Shown here piece by piece: positions 1 to 7,861 of a stretch of 64,000 nt of DNA. Location: assembly GCA_947447465.1 (NCBI GenBank), contig CANFKE010000011.1:1-64000 (forward strand), given 5' to 3'. Each line of letters opens with the position of its first letter. Positions within the stretch are counted from its first letter, which is position 1. The notes below the pieces were generated by a model. That model was not told where the DNA came from, made no database searches, and saw nothing but the letters and a program-made list of their open reading frames with translations. The position numbers and the translations under genes were made by a program. The stretch is from Chitinophagaceae bacterium. Lineage in GTDB: Bacteria; Bacteroidota; Bacteroidia; Chitinophagales; Chitinophagaceae.

Positions 1-51
1 AATGGTTTTTTTGGTTGCTTTTTATATTTTTACAACCCTAAAGGTAAATAT

Positions 52-909
52 ATGAAGTTGTTCAAAAGTCTGAAAATTTGTTTTACAGTTGTTTTACTGA
101 GCTCACCTCTTTTCAGTCTTGCACAATATAAGTTCCCCATCAGGTCGTTCTCCGACTATCTGAAAGACGCCAGCCGTTGGGAAATAGGCGGTACCGGAGT
201 ATTGGGTACCGGCACCTTTAATGGTACTACCCGCATTACCGGTTACAACAACATGTTCATAGCAGACAGCACACTAAAAAGAGGCGTAAAATCTAATTTT
301 GGCTATGGTGTGGTTGCCGGCATAGCTGTGCCTTTTGCTGCTACAGGTCACATCAGTGTATGGGCTATATCTATGAACGCAATGGTTAACCTCACTTCAT
401 GGAGTGCTCTTAACCAGACCAAAAGCTTAGATGGCGTTTACACTACACCTTCTCCTAATGAACTTAAAGCCAATACTTTACAAATAGCTTTACCTGTGGG
501 CATTGACTGGAAAATAGGTGCTGATGCTATCAACTCAAAGCGCCTTTATTTTGGCCTGTCATTGGGTGGTGGTGTTATGCCGCACATTAATGTTACCACA
601 CTTGATCCTTCAGCCGCAAATGACGCTGTAATATCACAGCAGAGCATAGGGTTCAATCCATACATCAAGGCAGAAGGCTCTATGTTCCCGGGAATGCTCA
701 TGAAGGTGAGAGTACTTTATACGATGGGCAATGTAGAGTTGATGAACGCAAAAGTGGCTATTCCGGGTTTCAATGATGGTCCTTTCAAACTCACCAACAA
801 CTCTAACCTAATGTTCTCTCTTATCTTCCAGCCATTCTCCGTAAGATGGAACGAAAGAGCATGGCACAACACCTATGATTCTTACAACTGGAACGAACAC
901 CTGAACTAG
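52..909 (+). CDS. Exported envelope protein, probable outer-membrane beta-barrel
   Basis: A 285-residue protein with an N-terminal signal peptide (basic KLFKSLK, a hydrophobic core, cleavage near LAQ at about residue 25). The mature part alternates Gly-rich and aromatic or aliphatic segments (FGYGVVAGIAVPF, LYFGLSLGGGVMP) and many short strands, as outer-membrane barrels of Bacteroidota do. There is no lipobox and no recognisable catalytic motif. The ATG directly precedes the signal peptide and a hairpin terminator follows the stop, so the gene may be monocistronic, although its upstream neighbour lies outside the window. The family is not recognised; the barrel assignment is inferred from composition only. 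Confidence 0.6.
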   Translation: MKLFKSLKICFTVVLLSSPLFSLAQYKFPIRSFSDYLKDASRWEIGGTGVLGTGTFNGTTRITGYNNMFIADSTLKRGVKSNFGYGVVAGIAVPFAATGHISVWAISMNAMVNLTSWSALNQTKSLDGVYTTPSPNELKANTLQIALPVGIDWKIGADAINSKRLYFGLSLGGGVMPHINVTTLDPSAANDAVISQQSIGFNPYIKAEGSMFPGMLMKVRVLYTMGNVELMNAKVAIPGFNDGPFKLTNNSNLMFSLIFQPFSVRWNERAWHNTYDSYNWNEHLN

Positions 910-932
910 TCAATATTGAATACTTAATACAG

Positions 933-960
933 AGCAGCTACTAAGGTGGCTGCTTTTTTA
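933..960 (+). terminator. Intrinsic terminator after the first gene
   Basis: AGCAGC at 933-938 pairs with GCTGCT at 949-954 and a run of T follows. It sits 24 bases after the stop codon of the plus-strand gene. Confidence 0.7.
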
Positions 961-1044
961 TTTATGATCCTTCTTGCAGCAAGTTGAGATAATCATAAAA
1001 CAGATTTCCGATTTTCAAAACAGTGCCAACACTCATTTAGATTC

Positions 1045-1074
1045 AAAAAGTCCACCCTTGCGGATGGACTTTTT
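1045..1074 (-). terminator. Terminator of mqnC, possibly bidirectional
   Basis: A perfect 10-bp stem (AAAAAGTCCA at 1045-1054, its complement at 1065-1074) with a 10-base loop, about 24 bases beyond the mqnC stop. A-rich and T-rich flanks give a U tract in either direction. Confidence 0.75.
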
Positions 1075-1097
1075 AGTTTTTAGATTTTAATTCTTAC

Positions 1098-2219
1098 TTA
1101 GTATGTAATTACCTGCTCTTCCATTTTAGGCATAGCGCGGAATTCGTATTGCTGGTTGCGTAGTTGTGGTTCGAAGCCGGCTTCTCTGATCGCATCTTGT
1201 ATTCCCTGCGCAGTGAAGCGGTGTGGGGCTCCTGCGGCACTTACGACGTTCTCCTCTATCATTATAGAGCCGAAGTCGTTGGCGCCCGCATTGAGGCACA
1301 TTTGCGCAACCTGCTTGCCTACTGTAAGCCATGATGCCTGTATGTTCTTCACATTCGGCAGCATGATACGGCTCAGCGCGATCATACGGATATACTCTTC
1401 AGGAGTAGTGAGGTTCTTAGTACCACGGATACGCTGTAACAATGTATCTACGTCCTGGAAAGTCCATGGGATGAAGGCTATGAAACCCTTTGCTCCTTCA
1501 GGCTTTTTAGCCTGTACTTCGCGCAATTTAACAAGGTGTTCAAAACGCTCTTCAATAGTTTCCACGTGCCCGAACATCATAGTAGCGCTGGTCGTAAGAC
1601 CTTGCTTATGTGCTTCGTGCATGATATCCAACCACTCTTGCGCACCGCATTTACCGTTTGACACCAAGCGGCGAACACGATCATTGAGTATCTCTGCGCC
1701 AGGGCCGGGAAGGCTGTCCATACCTGCTTCTATCAATGCTTTGATCACATCATGGTGATTACTCTTTTCCAGCTCAGTGATGTGCGCGATCTCGGGTGGT
1801 CCCAGTGCGTGCAGTTTCAGGTTAGGGAACATATCCTTCAATTGCTTGAAGAGATCTGTGTAATACGCCAATCCCAGGCCCGGGTGGTGACCACCCTGCA
1901 ACAACAACTGCTCTCCACCATATTTAAAGGTCTCTTCGATCTTCTCCTTATAGGTAGCAATATCTGTTACATATGCCTCAGCATGACCGGGAATGCGGTA
2001 AAAATTGCAAAACTTACAATTGGCCACACAAACATTGGTCGTGTTCATGTTACGGTCAATGATCCAGGTGACCTTACCGTGAGGTACCTGTATCTTACGA
2101 AGCTCATTGGCTACATAAGTCAACTCAGCAAGCGGGGCGTGTTCGAATAGGTAAACACCCTCCTCTATACTGAGAAACTCAAAGCGCATGGCTTTAGCAT
2201 ATAGATCTGATAATTGCAT
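1098..2219 (-). CDS. mqnC: Cyclic dehypoxanthine futalosine synthase MqnC (radical SAM)
   Basis: MqnC converts dehypoxanthine futalosine to the cyclic intermediate of the futalosine route to menaquinone, in the cytoplasm. The 373-residue product carries the radical SAM cluster motif CxxxCxxC at Cys64, Cys68 and Cys71 (CVANCKFC), preceded by the RNMNTTNVC segment typical of MqnC/MqnE enzymes, and LLQGGHHPGLGL, a family glycine-rich region, near residue 110. Length is normal for the family. The gene stands alone between a hairpin terminator downstream and a lipoprotein gene upstream in the same orientation. MqnE is the closest alternative, but the motif spacing and overall sequence fit MqnC better. 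Confidence 0.93.
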   Translation of the reverse strand: MQLSDLYAKAMRFEFLSIEEGVYLFEHAPLAELTYVANELRKIQVPHGKVTWIIDRNMNTTNVCVANCKFCNFYRIPGHAEAYVTDIATYKEKIEETFKYGGEQLLLQGGHHPGLGLAYYTDLFKQLKDMFPNLKLHALGPPEIAHITELEKSNHHDVIKALIEAGMDSLPGPGAEILNDRVRRLVSNGKCGAQEWLDIMHEAHKQGLTTSATMMFGHVETIEERFEHLVKLREVQAKKPEGAKGFIAFIPWTFQDVDTLLQRIRGTKNLTTPEEYIRMIALSRIMLPNVKNIQASWLTVGKQVAQMCLNAGANDFGSIMIEENVVSAAGAPHRFTAQGIQDAIREAGFEPQLRNQQYEFRAMPKMEEQVITY

Positions 2220-2314
2220 TAATACAATGAATTAGGCTGTAAAATTACTGAATTAGTACCATGCTACCGATAGGTATTAATAATGGTGGTATTAGGGAGA
2301 TTAGGTGATGAGGT

Positions 2315-2743
2315 TTATTTAGTAATTGAACTAATATCCTGTTTAGATATCTCAATTCTCCATTTTAGGCTGTCTAAATCTTTTACTTTGTACTTTAGCT
2401 TAGTATACTTCCTGTATTTAGTTGCCCCTTCAAAATTGCGATTATTAATCTCGGAACTATCAAATACCCAAATATATAATGTGCTATCCGGCGAAACATT
2501 ATTTATCTTATATTCCCATATGCCATCTCCTCCTCCTAGTCCACTAAACGGGTGACTTGAATCGTGAGAGCTAATCTGCTCAAATTCTACCCTGTTGAAT
2601 AAATCGCCCGTGTCCAATAACGAATAATAGTAGATGCTTTTATTTGTATTGTTTACAAGGAGTAATTTTTCGTCAACGCGCTCACAACCGAGCATTACTA
2701 GTGGAAGCAAAATAAGTAGAAACCAACGCTTGTTAAATTCCAT
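2315..2743 (-). CDS. Small putative lipoprotein, function unknown
   Basis: A 142-residue protein beginning with a lipoprotein signal: basic NKRW, a hydrophobic stretch and the lipobox VMLGC with the lipidated Cys near residue 20. The rest is polar, with Trp- and Tyr-containing strands (YYYSLLDTGDLF, YIWVFDSSEI), and no known domain was recognised. It lies upstream of mqnC in the same direction with about 95 bases between. It may be peripheral outer-membrane or periplasmic. Function cannot be named. Confidence 0.65.
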   Translation of the reverse strand: MEFNKRWFLLILLPLVMLGCERVDEKLLLVNNTNKSIYYYSLLDTGDLFNRVEFEQISSHDSSHPFSGLGGGDGIWEYKINNVSPDSTLYIWVFDSSEINNRNFEGATKYRKYTKLKYKVKDLDSLKWRIEISKQDISSITK

Positions 2744-2820
2744 AGGTGAATATTAATAGATAATAGCAGATTTTTTATCAATCTAAGTCTGAAAACTGGT
2801 TGGTCTCAAAGAGATCCGGC

Positions 2821-2860
2821 CCGATGCGAGACTGCTTCGTACCTCGCAGTGACCATCTTG
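2821..2860. repeat. REP-like palindromic segment
   Basis: GCGAG at 2826-2830 pairs with CTCGC at 2843-2847, and alternatively ACTGC at 2831-2835 pairs with GCAGT at 2846-2850, around the core TTCGTAC. Short palindromes of this general form are common dispersed elements in bacteria. It lies directly before a copy of the dispersed hairpin repeat. Only this copy is seen in the window. Confidence 0.4.
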
Positions 2861-2867
2861 GGAGAGA

Positions 2868-2930
2868 CTCAAAACGAATACGTCCCGTGCGAATGCCAGG
2901 GGTTCGAGGGCCTCACCCTGACATTCGGGG
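2868..2930 (+). repeat. Dispersed hairpin repeat, family 1, copy 1
   Basis: First of three related intergenic sequences (others at 6542-6602 and 58017-58072). The layout is a conserved leader around ACGAATACGTC, then a stem-loop with left arm 2891-2901 and right arm 2916-2926 (one mismatch), with the conserved loop core TCGAGGGCCTCA. It begins 7 bases past the stop codon of the minus-strand glycosidase gene. The stem sequence differs between copies while the loop stays conserved. Confidence 0.75.
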
Positions 2931-2937
2931 AATATAG

Positions 2938-4437
2938 CTATTTCTGAATAGGTAGTGTTATACCGTTGCTCATTTTGCTTTCGTTCCAGCTTCTGTCGAG
3001 CGCGGTAACTACATATACACATTGTTTGTGATTCTTTGCAGTCGCATCAGTGAAAGAAGTGGATTGCTGAACAGATACTATCCTGTCTGTACGCTCAATA
3101 TTGATAGCCTCTCCGTTAGTGAACCTGTAAACCACATATTTCAAAGGCTCCTTTTTAGGGTTAGCGATCTCCCACTCCAGTACATTGCCCGCAGCCGTTT
3201 GTGCCGCCTTGACCACCGGTGCAGCAGGCGCTATGCTGTCTATCCACTTCATCAATGGGGGAAAAGCGGGGAACTTGTTATATACATTGCACAGACTGTC
3301 TTTTGTAGGCTGGCCTATCTTATTGAAGCAAGAAGCACTGTAATAGCTACAGCCGGCCGAGGTACAATACTGACGGATATCTCTTATCTGCCACAGTAAT
3401 TCATTGGGGCTTTTCCATGGCCCTACAGGTTTCTCTGACATGCGGTAAACACCCAAACCGAAATACATGTGGCGACCGTATGCATGGGCATTCCACCAAG
3501 GTAAGAGCGTATTGAATGAAGCTGCTTTATGATTATGTTCCCAATATAACTGAGGCATAAGGTAGTCCACCCAACCTTTCTTTGTCCACAGTATGACATC
3601 TGAATACAGATCATCGAAACAAGTCTGGCCGGCATGAGTAGCCGACCCCTCAGGATCCTTATCTATATTGCGCCAAACGCCGAACGGACTGATACCGAAT
3701 TTAACATACGGTTTTGCCTGTTTGATCTTAGTATTCAACTGTGATACGAACTGATTCACGTTCTCACGTCTCCAATCATCTTTGTTAGCGCCCTGTCCGT
3801 ATTTCTGATAACTTTTCTTATCACCAAATTCAACCCCGGCGATACGGTAGGGATAAAAATAGTCGTCCAGGTGAACGCCATCAATATCATAGCGCTTAAC
3901 CACATCCATGATGACGCTGATCACATAATCTCGTGCAGGCCACATACCCGGATCTATGTAAGACTTACCTCCGTAAGAGATGATCCAATCGGGGTGAGTG
4001 CGGGTAACATGGTCGGCAGGATTGGGGTTTTGCTTACTATCTACCAAAGCCCTGAACGGATTGAACCACGCATGAAACTCCATATTGCGTTTATGTGCTT
4101 CCGTTATCATGAACTCAAGGGGATCGTAGTATGGGGCAGGAGCCTGACCTTGCTTACCTGTAAGATAATGACTCCAGGGTTCGATACCAGATGCATACAA
4201 TGCATCGCTGGAAGGGCGTACCTGCACAATGACCGCGTTACATCCCAGAGCCTTCAACTCATCGAGCCGGGTAATGAATTGTTGTTGCTGCTCTGCCGAG
4301 GTAAGGCCCTGCTTGCTAGGCCAGTCGATGTTAGCAACAGTTGCGATCCAAGCGGCGCGAAGTTCGCGCTTTACGGGCGCGGCATAATTATTGGCGGCAA
4401 TGAGCAAAGAGAACAATAAGACGAGGTATCTACGCAT
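2938..4437 (-). CDS. Secreted GHL10-type glycosyl hydrolase-like protein
   Basis: A 499-residue exported protein: signal peptide at 1-19, then the family 10-like glycosyl hydrolase (GHL10, YngK-like) domain from about residue 22 to 370. Family hallmarks visible are RELRAAWIATVANIDWP at the start, an LGCNAVIVQVRPSSDALY strand, FHAWFNPFRA, and DGVHLDDYFYPY, whose acidic pair sits where TIM-barrel hydrolases keep catalytic carboxylates. The last 100 or so residues look like a fibronectin type III-like domain. It probably cleaves a glycan in the periplasm or outside the cell; substrate unknown. A TAATTTTG promoter element lies about 50 bases upstream and a dispersed hairpin repeat begins just after the stop. 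Confidence 0.85.
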   Translation of the reverse strand: MRRYLVLLFSLLIAANNYAAPVKRELRAAWIATVANIDWPSKQGLTSAEQQQQFITRLDELKALGCNAVIVQVRPSSDALYASGIEPWSHYLTGKQGQAPAPYYDPLEFMITEAHKRNMEFHAWFNPFRALVDSKQNPNPADHVTRTHPDWIISYGGKSYIDPGMWPARDYVISVIMDVVKRYDIDGVHLDDYFYPYRIAGVEFGDKKSYQKYGQGANKDDWRRENVNQFVSQLNTKIKQAKPYVKFGISPFGVWRNIDKDPEGSATHAGQTCFDDLYSDVILWTKKGWVDYLMPQLYWEHNHKAASFNTLLPWWNAHAYGRHMYFGLGVYRMSEKPVGPWKSPNELLWQIRDIRQYCTSAGCSYYSASCFNKIGQPTKDSLCNVYNKFPAFPPLMKWIDSIAPAAPVVKAAQTAAGNVLEWEIANPKKEPLKYVVYRFTNGEAINIERTDRIVSVQQSTSFTDATAKNHKQCVYVVTALDRSWNESKMSNGITLPIQK

Positions 4438-4485
4438 AGTTGTGAAACTTAGAAGTGCCGCCGGTGGTTAGCATGCGGTATAGTG

Positions 4486-4493
4486 CAAAATTA
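4486..4493 (-). promoter_or_regulatory. Bacteroidota -7 promoter element of the GHL10 gene
   Basis: Reads TAATTTTG on the minus strand, a full match to the phylum consensus TAnnTTTG, about 50 bases upstream of the start codon. No convincing -33 element. Confidence 0.5.
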
Positions 4494-4649
4494 TTCTAAT
4501 TAGCGGTAATAGAAAATGTAAAACTTTCTCTTCCCCGGTTTACGATCCTTTACAGCTTTTATAAGCCCTTTCAGAGCGCTGTGTCTTATAACTGTAATGT
4601 ATGAAAGGGGAGGTTAACTATCAGCATTCAGTTATTGGGTGGTCATATT

Positions 4650-4751
4650 ATGTGCAAAGGGTACCTTTACCTTATGTTATACTTTTTTCTGCTGATAGCG
4701 GCTGTTGGTGCTGTAATTGCCATAGTGGTGCTCCTTAAAAAAGAACCCTGA
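4650..4751 (+). CDS. Possible 33-residue single-span membrane protein
   Basis: An ATG-initiated frame in the 393-base gap between the GHL10 gene and the cysteine-cluster gene. The product has a short N-terminus (MCKGYLYL), an uninterrupted hydrophobic stretch of about 23 residues (FFLLIAAVGAVIAIVVLL) and a basic KKEP tail, the usual look of a small inner-membrane protein with a positive cytoplasmic end. There is no Shine-Dalgarno, which is normal in this phylum. No homologue is recalled, so it could be a chance frame. The rest of the gap holds only a weak inverted repeat (4566-4573 with 4602-4609). Confidence 0.35.
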   Translation: MCKGYLYLMLYFFLLIAAVGAVIAIVVLLKKEP

Positions 4752-4830
4752 TACCGACCATCCCTACACCACAAACAGCGGATGAGCTCATCATTTCTTC
4801 CGCTAAAAATCGATACATTTACAAGGCATT

Positions 4831-5331
4831 ATGGACCTGAGTAAATTTAAAATCAAAGCTGCAAGAAAGAAAAAAGCCCTGTCTGCTTTTCTTTTGAAAC
4901 TGGATGATATTGTTCCGCACGACATGCCGGAGCTGGTAGCCAAAGTAGATGCAACTGTATGGCAGGACACCAATTGTACCGCATGTGCCAATTGCTGCAA
5001 AACAATGACACCTACTTATCTGCAGGCAGATGTGGACAGAATATCGGCACATCTTGGCATGACCTCCGCAGCATTCAAAGACAAATGGCTGAAACAAGAA
5101 GAAGGCTCGGAAGACTGGGTGAATACGACACAACCCTGCCAGTTTCTGGTGAATGATATGTGCTCGATATATGAGGTGCGTCCTTTGGATTGTGCTGAAT
5201 TTCCGCACCATAACAAACAGCCATTTGATGCCTATAATGAGACCTTCACTAATAATCTTATCCATTGTCCGGCGACGTTCACATTGGTAGAGCGACTGAA
5301 AAAAGCAGTAGAGCGTGATTATGAATGGTAG
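4831..5331 (+). CDS. YkgJ-type cysteine-cluster protein (putative metal chelator)
   Basis: A 166-residue cytoplasmic protein of the YkgJ family (zinc- or iron-chelating cysteine-rich domain). It shows the diagnostic first cluster CTACANCC at residues 49-56, then CQFLVNDMCSIYEVRPLDC, followed by EFPHH, the usual Cys/His ligand set of the family. Its biochemical role is not established. It is followed after 75 bases by the BrkB-type gene on the same strand, possibly co-transcribed. The ATG at 4831 is the only good start before the domain. Confidence 0.88.
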   Translation: MDLSKFKIKAARKKKALSAFLLKLDDIVPHDMPELVAKVDATVWQDTNCTACANCCKTMTPTYLQADVDRISAHLGMTSAAFKDKWLKQEEGSEDWVNTTQPCQFLVNDMCSIYEVRPLDCAEFPHHNKQPFDAYNETFTNNLIHCPATFTLVERLKKAVERDYEW

Positions 5332-5406
5332 TGAACGTTTTAGTTAAAAGCCATTGAGCAGTCATGGCATTATGATTGTAACAATCATTAAAAAAGCATG
5401 AAATAG

Positions 5407-6336
5407 ATGGCATTGAAGTTCCGCAAATACTATGAAGTACTAAAAGAGGCCGGCATTGAGTTTGCCAACGATAATGGCACTAAGCTCAGTGCATCGCTAG
5501 CATACTACACTATCTTTTCAATAGGCCCGTTGCTGCTGGTCGTTATCTCAGTGAGCAGTATCTTCTACAGGCGTGCCGACATTACCTCTAAAATACTGGA
5601 ACAGGTAAGCGCACTGGTAGGTAAGACAGGCGCAGACCAGATAAAGACCATGCTAGACAATACCAAAACACAGGGCAATACTACCTTGTTCAGCATTATA
5701 GGTATTGTGGTATTGATATTTGGCGCAACAGGGATCTTCACAGAGATACAAAGCTCAATCAACTATATATGGTCTATAAAGGCCAAGCCTAAGAAAGGAT
5801 GGCTGAAGTATATCACTGACAGGCTGTTATCTTTCTCACTGATCATAGGCAGTGGCTTTCTGCTGTTGGTGACACTACTGATCAATCTTATGATGGATGT
5901 ATTATCGGATCATCTGCAGCGCATACTGGGTGATGCCAATACCATATTGCTGAAAGGCCTGAACATAGGTCTGTTGTTCGTTGTCGTTACCTTTCTCTTT
6001 GCCGTCATCTATAAAGTATTGCCTGACGCTGTTATCAAATGGAAAGACGCATTGATAGGTGCAGCGTTCACCGGTGTACTGTTTCTTATCGGCAAATTTC
6101 TAATCGGCTATTATCTGGGAGCATCTAAAAGTATCAGCACATATGGAGCGGCCGCATCTTTGATATTATTGCTTTCATGGGTCTATTATTCATCTATCAT
6201 TTTGTATTTCGGGGCTGAATTTACCAAGGTATATGCACTAAGAATAGGCAGTGGCATAACGGTATATGATACCGCGGTGTATATAGTAAAAAGGGAGGCC
6301 AAAGAACATCCGGAGATCAAGCATCCGCAAGTCTGA
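5407..6336 (+). CDS. YihY/BrkB family inner-membrane protein
   Basis: A 309-residue integral membrane protein of the YihY/BrkB family (once mislabelled RNase BN). It has about six hydrophobic segments, with the family signatures ASLAYYTIFSIGPLLLV near residue 28, a GATGIFTEIQSSINYIW stretch near 100 and SWVYYSSIILYFGAEF near 260. Family members are suspected transporters or envelope proteins; the substrate is unknown. A near-perfect TGCCACTTTT hairpin starts 18 bases after the stop and may end the transcript. Confidence 0.9.
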   Translation: MALKFRKYYEVLKEAGIEFANDNGTKLSASLAYYTIFSIGPLLLVVISVSSIFYRRADITSKILEQVSALVGKTGADQIKTMLDNTKTQGNTTLFSIIGIVVLIFGATGIFTEIQSSINYIWSIKAKPKKGWLKYITDRLLSFSLIIGSGFLLLVTLLINLMMDVLSDHLQRILGDANTILLKGLNIGLLFVVVTFLFAVIYKVLPDAVIKWKDALIGAAFTGVLFLIGKFLIGYYLGASKSISTYGAAASLILLLSWVYYSSIILYFGAEFTKVYALRIGSGITVYDTAVYIVKREAKEHPEIKHPQV

Positions 6337-6353
6337 TCGATATATCCCGGGGA

Positions 6354-6532
6354 AACTGCCACTTTTGGTATTTTTCATAAAAGTGGCAGTTCTAGTGATC
6401 GTTATTTCCTGCATCCCGCTATGGACAGGGCTTTCCGGCGTTTTAACAAATTTCCGAAAACTGCCACTTTCTGCCACTTTTTTCCACTTTCTTCCGGTTA
6501 TTTCCACTGCCTCGTCCCTAAATAGGTTTACA
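6354..6532 (+). repeat. Dispersed TGCCACTTT element, family 2, copy A
   Basis: A gene-free element made of three parts: a 13-bp perfect hairpin (AACTGCCACTTTT at 6354-6366 with its complement at 6379-6391), about 70 bases of variable spacer, then a run of CTGCCACTTT-like units about 10-12 bases apart (6459-6494), ending in TGCCTCGTCCC and AATAGGTTTACA (6508-6532). A second copy in inverted orientation is at 43636-43835; the terminal 25 bases differ from it at one position. No protein is encoded in it. Confidence 0.8.
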
Positions 6533-6541
6533 TGTTGGTTA

Positions 6542-6602
6542 TCTCAAAACGAATACGTCCCGTATGACTGTCGTGGTTCGAGAGCCTCACCATGACAGTC
6601 GA
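6542..6602 (+). repeat. Dispersed hairpin repeat, family 1, copy 2
   Basis: Shares a 21-base identical leader with copy 1 (6543-6563) and has the same loop core TCGAGAGCCTCA. The stem is 6566-6576 with 6590-6600, all paired if one G-U is allowed, although its sequence differs from copy 1. It abuts the family 2 element. The following 170 bases up to the next terminator hold no gene. Confidence 0.75.
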
Positions 6603-6774
6603 TCTGGTGAAGTTTATAAGGGTTCATATATCAAAGAACAACTGATATTTTTCCAAAATCGGGGGCAAATTAATGAGGGAAAATGAGTTGATAAAATAAA
6701 CATATCCACAAAAATGTGGACATCTTGTTGTAGAGTACGGAGCATCAACAGATTAGGCAGGGGCAATTGAAGTG

Positions 6775-6807
6775 AAAAAAAAATGGCCATCAGAAAATGG
6801 TCATTTA
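6775..6807 (-). terminator. Terminator of the lipoprotein/SRPBCC operon
   Basis: A stem of AATGGCCAT with ATGGTCATT (one G-U) overlaps the last codons of the SRPBCC gene and is followed on the minus strand by a run of nine T. Confidence 0.75.
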
Positions 6808-7286
6808 AGCACAGTGCGCCACTCTTCGCTTTCCGCAAAACGCTTGATCATCTTGAAGCGGGCAACGAGAAAGCGGGTCATATATCTCTTCAGGATAAGC
6901 CTGTCGAATATTTTACCAAGAATACCATAAGGTACTTCATAGGTAAAGAGTTCCGTCATTGTAGTGCAGTTATCTTCAGAGCCACGATCGGGATCGAAAC
7001 AATGCTGGTGATAAAAGCTTTTGAAAGCCCCTTTGACCATTCTATCTGAGAAGTAGGTGGGTGACTCCATTTCTTCAATAACTACAGTAAGCTGCTGGCG
7101 GATAAAGAAATGAGTAGCTTCCCATGTCACTGTTTCGCCTTTACCGATCAATCCGCTTGTCTTTCCGGCTACAGCTACCTCTTTGGTCTGAGCAGTGGAA
7201 ATCATGTGGAGGTCGATACTACGAGAGAGATCGAAACACCGCTGTACGGGTGCATTGACAAAGTCGGAAAGGTAGATCTTAGGCAT
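6801..7286 (-). CDS. SRPBCC-type ligand-binding protein
   Basis: A 161-residue cytoplasmic protein of the SRPBCC (START/Bet v 1-like) superfamily. Signs are the opening strand IYLSDFVNAPVQRCFDLSRSIDLH (residue 4 on), a central GKGETVTWEATHFF strand pair, and a C-terminal helix with LILKRYMTRFLVARFKMIKRFAE. Related short proteins are often annotated as cell-division inhibitor-like or cyclase-like without experiment. It is the last gene of a three-gene minus-strand group; only 3 bases separate its ATG from the stop of the lipoprotein gene before it. The ligand is unknown. Confidence 0.75.
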   Translation of the reverse strand: MPKIYLSDFVNAPVQRCFDLSRSIDLHMISTAQTKEVAVAGKTSGLIGKGETVTWEATHFFIRQQLTVVIEEMESPTYFSDRMVKGAFKSFYHQHCFDPDRGSEDNCTTMTELFTYEVPYGILGKIFDRLILKRYMTRFLVARFKMIKRFAESEEWRTVLK

Positions 7287-7289
7287 TAC

Positions 7290-7769
7290 CTATGGTTTGG
7301 CCACATTGAACTTTCCATCTGTAACCACAGTTGAATCGGCAGTAAAGCTGAACGTACCTACCATAGCATATGGACTATCGGCTTCTACATTTATTGCACC
7401 GAGTGTAGCGAAGTGTCTCTGACCATTGATATAGTATGTGGCAGAAACATTGGGCGGATCAATGAGGTAATTCTTAGGACCAGTGTAATTAATAATGGAG
7501 AAAGTAATAGTGGCTGGTGTGTCATTTAACCTTCTGGTGGCAGTGATGTAAACATCAGACATAAGACTGTCATTGGCATACCTGATACGGTAAGCGTAAG
7601 CAGAATCTGTGGACCACGCCTTACCGTTGATGTTGCAATCCATGCCAACAGCAGTATCCTGTTTATTGTTCTGCTGCACACTATTGGTAACAGGATAGTG
7701 CTTATTTTTCTTGCAGGCACCGAATGCCAGCAAAGAAAATACGACAAGAGCTGTAACAATGTGTTTCAT
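7290..7769 (-). CDS. Lipoprotein of a DUF6252-like family
   Basis: The start at 7769 was chosen because the lipoprotein signal begins there: MKHIVTALVVFSLLAFGAC, with the lipidated Cys at residue 19. The 159-residue product has the pattern NGKAWSTD, ITFSIINYTGPKNYLI, a tyrosine-rich strand and GTFSFTADSTVVTDGKF, as in small Bacteroidota lipoproteins grouped as DUF6252-like. It appears paralogous to the next upstream gene (7862-8320), which has the same strand order. The likely location is the outer-membrane periplasmic face. Function unknown. Confidence 0.7.
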   Translation of the reverse strand: MKHIVTALVVFSLLAFGACKKNKHYPVTNSVQQNNKQDTAVGMDCNINGKAWSTDSAYAYRIRYANDSLMSDVYITATRRLNDTPATITFSIINYTGPKNYLIDPPNVSATYYINGQRHFATLGAINVEADSPYAMVGTFSFTADSTVVTDGKFNVAKP

Positions 7770-7807
7770 ACCAACTATATAACGAATGTTATACCTTTTT
7801 ATTATGA

Positions 7808-7833
7808 CAAGGAGCGCATGATAGCGCTCCTTG
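7808..7833. repeat. Perfect intercistronic hairpin
   Basis: CAAGGAGCGC and its exact complement around a 6-base loop, between two paralogous lipoprotein genes. No T run follows on the minus strand, so it may tune relative expression or mRNA stability rather than stop transcription fully. Confidence 0.55.
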
Positions 7834-7861
7834 TGTAAAAATCTTATTCTGATAAACTGAA

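Noticed and set aside
1156-2150. Two long open frames opposite mqnC
   Set aside because: They are antisense to a well-conserved radical SAM gene and have no protein-like domain or start context; an effect of codon composition.
2783-3022. Small frame over the first hairpin repeat and the end of the GHL10 gene
   Set aside because: It overlaps the conserved glycosidase C-terminus in another frame and a non-coding repeat.
6365-6595. Open frame across the family 2 and family 1 repeats
   Set aside because: It runs through hairpin and phased repeat DNA, and its translation matches nothing; the inverted second copy does not keep the frame.
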